The notes under the pieces are model-generated. The model had not been told where the DNA came from and ran no database searches. It saw only the letters and a list, made by a program, of their open reading frames with translations. This document shows positions 55,651 to 64,000 of a stretch of 64,000 nt of DNA, in pieces (within the stretch, counting starts at the first letter, position 1; every line of letters begins with the position of its first letter). Position numbers and translations under genes: made by a program. Origin of the DNA: Porodaedalea pini (Eukaryota; Basidiomycota; Agaricomycetes; Hymenochaetales; Hymenochaetaceae); contig NBAY01000024.1 of assembly GCA_002794775.1 (NCBI GenBank), forward strand, positions 1 to 64,000, read 5' to 3'.

Positions 55651-56370
55651 AGTCTGGACCTGGTTCTTCTGCATGGTGATGGTGATGTCGATGTGACGCT
55701 CTGGGATAGATGCACGGCCGCATCATCTGGCAGCGTCGCAGCACATCTAAGTGCCCTGTTTGCCATGCCTGCCTTCGTCCTCACATGACCAAACTCCGGG
55801 CTTGCGCCTGCATCTGACAAGGGTGGACTCGGGAAGTGCATCGCGTTGTGCACCGCAGAAACCGGAGACGATCCAAATGCGCTCGCACCCTAGCTTTTCA
55901 TGTGTTGCATGCCGCGTGACTGCTCTTCCTGCGGCGGCGTAGTACTCTTGCCGACCCAGAGACGCGGTCCTAGGGCATCGCCCAGTGCGCGTTCGCGGCG
56001 TCCAACCACATGTGATGGGACCGGAGAGATTCGCCCATGTTCGATTCGAATAGCATCGATCCTGTAACGATTTCGATACGAGAGTGAGTGCGGCGACGAA
56101 AGTGCGCCGCGGGCGAAGAAGCGGCAATGACAGAGTGACAGCGGTGTGAGCGGTTTTGCAAGGATCTTACGACGCTTGTCGTTAGACTGCCTTTGAGTCT
56201 GCATCTGCTGAGTGGATGGAAGCGAAGCGTCCATCTGGTAGACTGTCGGCACGCGCGATCTGTCGGAGGGGTCCATTGACGTCAGCTCTGTCAGAAGACC
56301 GCAGGGGTTGGACGTGTCCGAAGAGGTATTCGCCTTTGACGAGAGAGACACCTCGCCTTCCCTCTTATCC
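55651..56370 (-). pseudogene. Unidentified spliced gene fragment (left arm)
   Basis: Minus-strand frames give RIEIVTGSMLFESNMGESLR and SHHMWLDAANAHWAMP next to an intron-like GTAAGA...TTACAG (complement 56062-56170). No family was recognised. It is duplicated in the right arm at about 63151-63870. Confidence 0.35.
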
Positions 56371-56399
56371 AACTCCGGCTCGACCCGTCACCTTCCCCC

Positions 56400-57068
56400 G
56401 CACCGCCCCGATGTAGCAGAGCGCCGACTGCAGGACGCTACGTCTCGTGCGTGAACGGCGAGGCGAGTGCGATGCAACGCGTATGCGACGAAGTGCGCAA
56501 GCGTATTCGGTATCACTGGTGCCCCTCTTGATCCTGCCATTGCGGTAGCGGGGGGCACGCAAGACGACTGCGGTCGAGGACGATGTGGAAGAGGTGGAGG
56601 ACGACGGAGGAAGGATCTCGGGGCAGTTGAAGGTATGGCTGACGAAGCGCGCACAGAGCTTGCTGGTGTCTTCGTGCCCGTAGTAAGTGGCGACTGCCGG
56701 TGGGGGTACTGCCGGCGCGGGGTGGTGCGAGTGGTGTGCGCGCGGGACTGCCGATGACTGTTTTTTTGTCGAACGTTTTCGGCGCGGTCGGAGGAAAAAA
56801 AAACGCGATAGAGAAAAAGACACCGATCAACAGCCGCTCATCACTCAAGTATCAGAGATCGGGGGGAAAGAGGGGGGACGCTTACAGAACTCGAGGTAGA
56901 TGCTGCGGCAGCAGCGGACGCAGAAGACGATTTCGCAGGTGGAGGCGGGGCGTACGTCGCGCGGTGAACGCGCCGGAAGGGCGAGTGGTTCGAGCTGGCA
57001 CTCGATGATGATATCGAATGCTGATGCGGATGGGGGTGGGGATGGCGCGGGGCGTGGACGGTGGCCAT
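56400..57068 (-). pseudogene. Pcl/Pho80-like cyclin gene fragment (left arm)
   Basis: Starts ATG 57068 (MATVHAPRHPHPHPHQH), with a His/Ser-rich N-terminus, RRVHRATYAPPPP, then an intron 56885-56758 and VATYYGHEDTSKLCARFVSH. After a frame break comes NTLAHFVAYALHRTRLAVH, the start of a cyclin box like those of Pcl1-type cyclins that partner Pho85 kinase. The cyclin box is cut short. Frame breaks make it a pseudogene. Confidence 0.65.
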
Positions 57069-57289
57069 ATTCGCTGCGGCGGGCTCTCTGGCTCTGGGCG
57101 TTGACGAGCGCCTGTGAGCGTCAAAGGACAGGTGGAGTTGATGCGTGAGAAGAGGTCGCTACGAATGTTTTGATTGGAACGAGATCCTTCTCGGACACAA
57201 CGGTTGCGTCGCGTTCGCCGAAGTGCGCAGTGAGAAAGGCAGATGAGAAAACGGCTGACGTCGATGTTGAGGCGTGTGGAACATTGGCG

Positions 57290-57655
57290 GGGGCAGAAGG
57301 AAGAGGTGAGGAATGCGTCCCAGGTGAACAGGGCGAGGGAAGTTGAACCGCTCGACGGTTTCGGTAGATGTCGCCAGTCCCTCCCTGCCTGACAATGACG
57401 AGAGAGAGGACAGCGACGTTGCGACCGATGATGCAGCCACGGGCCGGCTTGCACTTTCTCACCAGTGCGGCAGAGACGGTAGCAAGAGTGACCAGCAGAA
57501 AGGAGAAGGCGAGCAGTTAGGAATGAGTACACCCTGCTTCATCGGGAAGTCCTGCTCGTCGTTTCCGCCAGAGACGCGGAAGACGTGGCCATTGAACTCA
57601 TCACCGAGCAAGTCGCTGGGGACACCTGGGACATCTTCTTGCCGTGGAAAATGCG
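57290..57655 (-). pseudogene. RPS6 (eS6) gene fragment (left arm)
   Basis: Minus-strand pieces read [62 protein letters not shown] and [20 protein letters not shown] in three frames, the order found in ribosomal protein S6. No intron lies between them and frameshifts are several. It abuts the Hsp90 fragment head to head at about 57655. Confidence 0.8.
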
Positions 57656-58756
57656 GTAACGACCACCTCGCTATGAAGCACTTCTCGGTAGAAGGTCAGC
57701 TCGAATTCAAGGCTATTCTCTACATTCCGAAGCGGTGAGTCTCCTTGATGACCTTGCTATGAACCTGTTTCTGACGTCTCTTTTAGCGCACCGTTCGACC
57801 TCTTCGAGTCCAAGAAGAAGCGTAACAACATTAAGCTCTACGTCCGCCCCGTCTTCATTATGGACGACTGCGAGGATCTCATCCCCGAGTACCTTAACTT
57901 CGTCAAGGGTATCGTCGACTCTGAGGATCTCCCGCTCAACATCTCGCGTGAGACGCTCCAGCAGAACAAGATTCTCAAGGTCATCCGCAAGAACATCGTG
58001 AAGAAGTGCCTCGACCTCATCCAGGAGATCTCGGAGGACAAGGACAACTTCAAGAAGTTCTACGAGGCGTTCGGCAAGAACCTCAAGCTTGGTATCCACG
58101 AGGATGCGCGGAACCGCAGCAAGCTCGCCGAGTTCCTCCGCTTCTACTCGACAAAGTCGACCGAGGAGCAGGTCTCGCTGAAAAAGGGTACGTGTTCAAG
58201 CGGCGGCCCTGTTCCGTTATTTGGTTGCTGACAGCTTACCGCAGACTACATCACGCGGATGCCTGAGATTCAGAAGTCCATCTACTACCTCACTGGCGAG
58301 TCGCTCAATGCCGTCAAGGACTCTCCCTTCCTTGAGGCTCTCAAGAAGAAGGGCTTCGAGGTACTCCTGCTTGTTGACCCGATCGACGAGTACGCCGTCA
58401 CTCAGCTCAAGGAGTTCGACGGTCACAAGCTCGTGTGCGTGTCGAAGGAGGGTCTGGAGCTCGAGGAGACTGAAGAGGAGAAGAAGGAGCGCGAGAGTGA
58501 GGCCTCGCAGTTCGAGGAGCTCTGCAAGGTCGTCAAGGATGCGCTCGGCGATAAGGTCGAGAAGGTCGTCATCTCGAACCGCGTCACCGACTCATCATGT
58601 GTGCTCGTCACCGGCCAGTTCGGCTGGTCCGCAAATATGGAGCGCATCATGAAGGCGCAGGCGCTTCGCGACTCGTCAATGTCATCGTACATGGCGTCGA
58701 AGAAGACGCTTGAGCTTAACCCGCACAACGCGATCATCAAGGTCCTTCGATGTTGA
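57652..58756 (+). pseudogene. Hsp90 gene fragment, middle and C-terminal region (left arm)
   Basis: Exons 57652-57734, 57787-58187 and 58245-58756, with introns of 52 and 57 bp (GTGAGT...TTTTAG, GTACGT...CCGCAG). The spliced frame is open and highly conserved: [90 protein letters not shown] and [20 protein letters not shown]. It lacks the N-terminal ATPase domain and stops soon after NPHNAII with VLRC, so the dimerisation end and MEEVD tail are missing. A cytosolic chaperone fragment, not a working Hsp90. Confidence 0.92.
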
Positions 58757-59600
58757 TCGTCTTTTGCTGGCCCATCGCCAGGTCAGCGATGTCGACACTT
58801 CATGGCCGGTGGTATCTTGAGGAGCTCGTCGTGTTCTGTCCCTTCAGGCAAGCAAAAAAAATGATGAAAAGTAATTATTAGTATATTCAAATAGTTTTTA
58901 TGATTATTTTTTTTGCTTACCTTGAGTGTGTGGCCGGTGGGACAGCCGTGCTCGTCGTCGATGGTGAAGACGAAACGACACGAACAACGACGACGCGTTG
59001 GTTGTGTTGCCTAATTTGGCCGATCGCCGCGTCTCAAACAAGCAATCAAAGCATTCCGATTCTTTCGGAAATCTCGAAAGTCTCAGCTGTTGGCCTCAAA
59101 TAAACTCTACGGACGCGTTTAAAAATACAAAAAAAATGGAATAGTTTTATTATGTATGTATCTCTATCATAGCCAATAACTACGCGTCCAACGCATTTTT
59201 TTATGGAGTCATAAATACAACAGTAATCTTGACATGCAGCACCAGGCCTCCAGAAGCATACACAAAAGTACAATATACCCTGAAAGGCCTGACACCTATT
59301 CTATCATGAAGTAAGTGATACATTGTGTATGTATGCAAGGTTTCAAGCCAATCAGACATGAACTGACTTCATAATAGAGAAGGAGGTGGTTTCATGAGAT
59401 CTTCTGAATCTGAGTGTTTTGTATATCCTGTTCCCACTTTCTACTTTGATGGCACATAAAATATTAAGCATATCCAGAATGGATATTTCTATGTTTCTGT
59501 AAGTTTACAAGTTTCCAGCCTCAGTGGTTGGAGCTGGGTGAATTGCAAAACATCGAAAAGCATGGTTTTCAGAAGTTCAGAGAAAGCATATATTCATGTT
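58757..59600. other. No recognisable gene (inner part of left arm)
   Basis: After the Hsp90 fragment come AT-rich runs and a GC-rich patch (58920-59040) with no identified domain, then AT-rich sequence up to the arm end. Confidence 0.5.
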
Positions 59601-59919
59601 GTTGCTTTATTCCAAACCTCAGGAAGCTCTATAAAATAAATATTAATACTTTTAATGACTACAATGAATGTAATCAGGTGCTATATCTCAGAGTTGGAGG
59701 AAAGTTCTGAAGGAGGAGAGGAAATACATGCAAAACTGCTCTGTGTTTCTTGGATTTGTGTCGAGTTTCACAAAACATGAACTGTATCACCTCTCATTTC
59801 ACTCCCAATTCCGAAAATTTCCCTCACCCACAAAACTAAGGACTGGATATCTTTCTTGGAGCATACTTAAATACAAATAACTAATTTTGTTGAGCTTCTC
59901 GTACTGTGAACCAACTAAA
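59601..59919. other. Spacer of the giant inverted repeat
   Basis: 319 bp that is not inverted-repeated. AT-rich, no gene. The symmetry breaks right after CATATATTCATGTT on the left and resumes at AACATGAATATATG on the right. Confidence 0.9.
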
Positions 59920-60763
59920 AACATGAATATATGCTTTCTCTGAACTTCTGAAAACCATGCTTTTCGATGTTTTGCAATTCACCCAGCTCCAACCACTGAG
60001 GCTGGAAACTTGTAAACTTACAGAAACATAGAAATATCCATTCTGGATATGCTTAATATTTTATGTGCCATCAAAGTAGAAAGTGGGAACAGGATATACA
60101 AAACACTCAGATTCAGAAGATCTCATGAAACCACCTCCTTCTCTATTATGAAGTCAGTTCATGTCTGATTGGCTTGAAACCTTGCATACATACACAATGT
60201 ATCACTTACTTCATGATAGAATAGGTGTCAGGCCTTTCAGGGTATATTGTACTTTTGTGTATGCTTCTGGAGGCCTGGTGCTGCATGTCAAGATTACTGT
60301 TGTATTTATGACTCCATAAAAAAATGCGTTGGACGCGTAGTTATTGGCTATGATAGAGATACATACATAATAAAACTATTCCATTTTTTTTGTATTTTTA
60401 AACGCGTCCGTAGAGTTTATTTGAGGCCAACAGCTGAGACTTTCGAGATTTCCGAAAGAATCGGAATGCTTTGATTGCTTGTTTGAGACGCGGCGATCGG
60501 CCAAATTAGGCAACACAACCAACGCGTCGTCGTTGTTCGTGTCGTTTCGTCTTCACCATCGACGACGAGCACGGCTGTCCCACCGGCCACACACTCAAGG
60601 TAAGCAAAAAAAATAATCATAAAAACTATTTGAATATACTAATAATTACTTTTCATCATTTTTTTTGCTTGCCTGAAGGGACAGAACACGACGAGCTCCT
60701 CAAGATACCACCGGCCATGAAGTGTCGACATCGCTGACCTGGCGATGGGCCAGCAAAAGACGA

Positions 60764-61868
60764 TCAACATCGAAGGACCTTGATGATCGCGTTGTGCGGG
60801 TTAAGCTCAAGCGTCTTCTTCGACGCCATGTACGATGACATTGACGAGTCGCGAAGCGCCTGCGCCTTCATGATGCGCTCCATATTTGCGGACCAGCCGA
60901 ACTGGCCGGTGACGAGCACACATGATGAGTCGGTGACGCGGTTCGAGATGACGACCTTCTCGACCTTATCGCCGAGCGCATCCTTGACGACCTTGCAGAG
61001 CTCCTCGAACTGCGAGGCCTCACTCTCGCGCTCCTTCTTCTCCTCTTCAGTCTCCTCGAGCTCCAGACCCTCCTTCGACACGCACACGAGCTTGTGACCG
61101 TCGAACTCCTTGAGCTGAGTGACGGCGTACTCGTCGATCGGGTCAACAAGCAGGAGTACCTCGAAGCCCTTCTTCTTGAGAGCCTCAAGGAAGGGAGAGT
61201 CCTTGACGGCATTGAGCGACTCGCCAGTGAGGTAGTAGATGGACTTCTGAATCTCAGGCATCCGCGTGATGTAGTCTGCGGTAAGCTGTCAGCAACCAAA
61301 TAACGGAACAGGGCCGCCGCTTGAACACGTACCCTTTTTCAGCGAGACCTGCTCCTCGGTCGACTTTGTCGAGTAGAAGCGGAGGAACTCGGCGAGCTTG
61401 CTGCGGTTCCGCGCATCCTCGTGGATACCAAGCTTGAGGTTCTTGCCGAACGCCTCGTAGAACTTCTTGAAGTTGTCCTTGTCCTCCGAGATCTCCTGGA
61501 TGAGGTCGAGGCACTTCTTCACGATGTTCTTGCGGATGACCTTGAGAATCTTGTTCTGCTGGAGCGTCTCACGCGAGATGTTGAGCGGGAGATCCTCAGA
61601 GTCGACGATACCCTTGACGAAGTTAAGGTACTCGGGGATGAGATCCTCGCAGTCGTCCATAATGAAGACGGGGCGGACGTAGAGCTTAATGTTGTTACGC
61701 TTCTTCTTGGACTCGAAGAGGTCGAACGGTGCGCTAAAAGAGACGTCAGAAACAGGTTCATAGCAAGGTCATCAAGGAGACTCACCGCTTCGGAATGTAG
61801 AGAATAGCCTTGAATTCGAGCTGACCTTCTACCGAGAAGTGCTTCATAGCGAGGTGGTCGTTACCGCA
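60764..61868 (-). pseudogene. Hsp90 gene fragment (right arm copy)
   Basis: Mirror copy of 57652-58756: exons 61868-61786, 61733-61333 and 61275-60764 with the same splice sites. The deduced peptides are identical to the left arm. Confidence 0.92.
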
Positions 61869-62230
61869 TTTTCCACGGCAAGAAGATGTCCCAGGTGTCC
61901 CCAGCGACTTGCTCGGTGATGAGTTCAATGGCCACGTCTTCCGCGTCTCTGGCGGAAACGACGAGCAGGACTTCCCGATGAAGCAGGGTGTACTCATTCC
62001 TAACTGCTCGCCTTCTCCTTTCTGCTGGTCACTCTTGCTACCGTCTCTGCCGCACTGGTGAGAAAGTGCAAGCCGGCCCGTGGCTGCATCATCGGTCGCA
62101 ACGTCGCTGTCCTCTCTCTCGTCATTGTCAGGCAGGGAGGGACTGGCGACATCTACCGAAACCGTCGAGCGGTTCAACTTCCCTCGCCCTGTTCACCTGG
62201 GACGCATTCCTCACCTCTTCCTTCTGCCCC
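61865..62230 (+). pseudogene. RPS6 (eS6) gene fragment (right arm copy)
   Basis: Mirror copy of 57290-57655, with identical frame breaks. Confidence 0.8.
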
Positions 62231-62451
62231 CGCCAATGTTCCACACGCCTCAACATCGACGTCAGCCGTTTTCTCATCTGCCTTTCTCACTGCGCACTTC
62301 GGCGAACGCGACGCAACCGTTGTGTCCGAGAAGGATCTCGTTCCAATCAAAACATTCGTAGCGACCTCTTCTCACGCATCAACTCCACCTGTCCTTTGAC
62401 GCTCACAGGCGCTCGTCAACGCCCAGAGCCAGAGAGCCCGCCGCAGCGAAT

Positions 62452-63121
62452 ATGGCCACCGTCCACGCCCCGCGCCATCCCCACCCCCATCCGCATCAGC
62501 ATTCGATATCATCATCGAGTGCCAGCTCGAACCACTCGCCCTTCCGGCGCGTTCACCGCGCGACGTACGCCCCGCCTCCACCTGCGAAATCGTCTTCTGC
62601 GTCCGCTGCTGCCGCAGCATCTACCTCGAGTTCTGTAAGCGTCCCCCCTCTTTCCCCCCGATCTCTGATACTTGAGTGATGAGCGGCTGTTGATCGGTGT
62701 CTTTTTCTCTATCGCGTTTTTTTTTTCCTCCGACCGCGCCGAAAACGTTCGACAAAAAAACAGTCATCGGCAGTCCCGCGCGCACACCACTCGCACCACC
62801 CCGCGCCGGCAGTACCCCCACCGGCAGTCGCCACTTACTACGGGCACGAAGACACCAGCAAGCTCTGTGCGCGCTTCGTCAGCCATACCTTCAACTGCCC
62901 CGAGATCCTTCCTCCGTCGTCCTCCACCTCTTCCACATCGTCCTCGACCGCAGTCGTCTTGCGTGCCCCCCGCTACCGCAATGGCAGGATCAAGAGGGGC
63001 ACCAGTGATACCGAATACGCTTGCGCACTTCGTCGCATACGCGTTGCATCGCACTCGCCTCGCCGTTCACGCACGAGACGTAGCGTCCTGCAGTCGGCGC
63101 TCTGCTACATCGGGGCGGTGC
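62452..63121 (+). pseudogene. Pcl/Pho80-like cyclin gene fragment (right arm copy)
   Basis: Mirror copy of 56400-57068, with intron 62635-62763. The one-base length difference between arms (10 T at 62717-62726) lies inside this intron. Confidence 0.65.
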
Positions 63122-63150
63122 GGGGGAAGGTGACGGGTCGAGCCGGAGTT

Positions 63151-63870
63151 GGATAAGAGGGAAGGCGAGGTGTCTCTCTCGTCAAAGGCGAATACCTCTT
63201 CGGACACGTCCAACCCCTGCGGTCTTCTGACAGAGCTGACGTCAATGGACCCCTCCGACAGATCGCGCGTGCCGACAGTCTACCAGATGGACGCTTCGCT
63301 TCCATCCACTCAGCAGATGCAGACTCAAAGGCAGTCTAACGACAAGCGTCGTAAGATCCTTGCAAAACCGCTCACACCGCTGTCACTCTGTCATTGCCGC
63401 TTCTTCGCCCGCGGCGCACTTTCGTCGCCGCACTCACTCTCGTATCGAAATCGTTACAGGATCGATGCTATTCGAATCGAACATGGGCGAATCTCTCCGG
63501 TCCCATCACATGTGGTTGGACGCCGCGAACGCGCACTGGGCGATGCCCTAGGACCGCGTCTCTGGGTCGGCAAGAGTACTACGCCGCCGCAGGAAGAGCA
63601 GTCACGCGGCATGCAACACATGAAAAGCTAGGGTGCGAGCGCATTTGGATCGTCTCCGGTTTCTGCGGTGCACAACGCGATGCACTTCCCGAGTCCACCC
63701 TTGTCAGATGCAGGCGCAAGCCCGGAGTTTGGTCATGTGAGGACGAAGGCAGGCATGGCAAACAGGGCACTTAGATGTGCTGCGACGCTGCCAGATGATG
63801 CGGCCGTGCATCTATCCCAGAGCGTCACATCGACATCACCATCACCATGCAGAAGAACCAGGTCCAGACT
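63151..63870 (+). pseudogene. Unidentified spliced gene fragment (right arm copy)
   Basis: Mirror copy of 55651-56370, with intron-like 63351-63459. Family not recognised. Confidence 0.35.
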
Positions 63871-64000
63871 GTGAGGAAGACGCGCTACTTTCGCTCTAGC
63901 TGCGTCTCATTGAGCCGGCTTTCAAGTGGGAAGTGCTGCCTAACCTTATTGCGCACGACCCTTACTTCAGCGGCTGGAACCAGACGATCTTTGGCAATGC
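63871..64000 (+). pseudogene. Heparinase II/III-like fragment (right arm copy, cut by window end)
   Basis: Mirror of the start of the heparinase-like exon 1 (LPNLIAHDPYFSGWNQTIFG). Only about 130 bp are inside the window. Confidence 0.7.

Larger units (their letters stand above)
55521..59600 (+). repeat. Giant inverted repeat, left arm
   Basis: 4,080 bp whose reverse complement is 59920-64000. Open frames map onto one another by position sum 119520 (119521 beyond the homopolymer). The one difference found is 9 A at 56795-56803 against 10 T at 62717-62726. The true outer limit is not known because the window ends. Confidence 0.95.
59920..64000 (-). repeat. Giant inverted repeat, right arm
   Basis: Reverse complement of 55521-59600, continuing to the end of the window and presumably beyond it. 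Confidence 0.95.

Noticed and set aside
59528..59710. Plus-strand frame crossing the inner edge of the left palindrome arm
   Set aside because: No domain, and the mirror copy is cut at the spacer; probably chance.
61988..62638. 216-aa plus-strand frame in the right arm as a real gene
   Set aside because: It runs through the RPS6 and cyclin fragments in a wrong frame for most of its length; only its beginning matches RPS6.

Overview
The window looks like a repeat-rich, probably heterochromatic stretch of a filamentous basidiomycete (Agaricomycetes) chromosome. The reasons are: chromodomain Ty3/gypsy retrotransposons (chromoviruses), FunK1-type fungal protein kinases, short GT-AG introns of about 50-60 bp, and fragments of Hsp90, RPS6, eIF4G, PRP3 and prolyl-tRNA synthetase genes with clear fungal or eukaryotic character. 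No bacterial operons, tRNA, rRNA or CRISPR arrays are visible. All homology calls are from recognition of motifs, not database searches.

Left part (1-36.9 kb): a nest of one retrotransposon family. Two young full-length copies lie in opposite orientation. A (375-6618, + strand, TSD GCCTT) sits inside a decayed gag of relic I1. B (21618-27866, - strand, TSD CTGCC) sits inside a decayed gag of relic E. Relics I1 and I2 share one LTR (a tandem LTR-I-LTR-I-LTR array), and relic D is a truncated older copy. Every copy keeps an 11-nt self-priming site, and most keep a -1 frameshift signal between gag and pol. Older copies have lost CpG by C to T (G to A) change. The 5' LTR of E is split by a 1.2-kb LTR-like repeat (F1). 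F1 is itself split by a 5.75-kb TIR element (G) that carries fragments of three host genes: a PRP3-like splicing factor, eIF4G and prolyl-tRNA synthetase.

Middle (36.9-54.6 kb): a Tc1/mariner-like transposase relic, a second copy of F (F2), an apparently intact two-exon FunK1 kinase gene (41942-44222, -), and a second FunK1 gene that has become a pseudogene. The second FunK1 was split by another TIR element (H, 47691-51556), which carries a second prolyl-tRNA synthetase fragment. G and H share 18-bp TIRs beginning CATCAGGAAAA and have 2-bp target duplications. They look like one family of gene-capturing DNA transposons and are the most interesting novelty here. Short palindromic minisatellites follow.

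Right part (54.6-64.0 kb): a giant inverted repeat, with arms of at least 4.08 kb (55521-59600 and 59920-64000) around a 319-bp spacer. Each arm is a mosaic of broken host genes: a heparinase II/III-like gene, an unidentified spliced fragment, a Pcl-like cyclin, RPS6 and the middle/C-terminal part of Hsp90. The arms differ by one homopolymer base in the parts compared, so this is either a very recent palindromic duplication or an assembly artefact.

Functionally, the only plausible intact host gene is the FunK1 kinase at 41942-44222. A and B could supply Gag and much of Pol, but both share an in-frame TGA in the integrase zinc finger.
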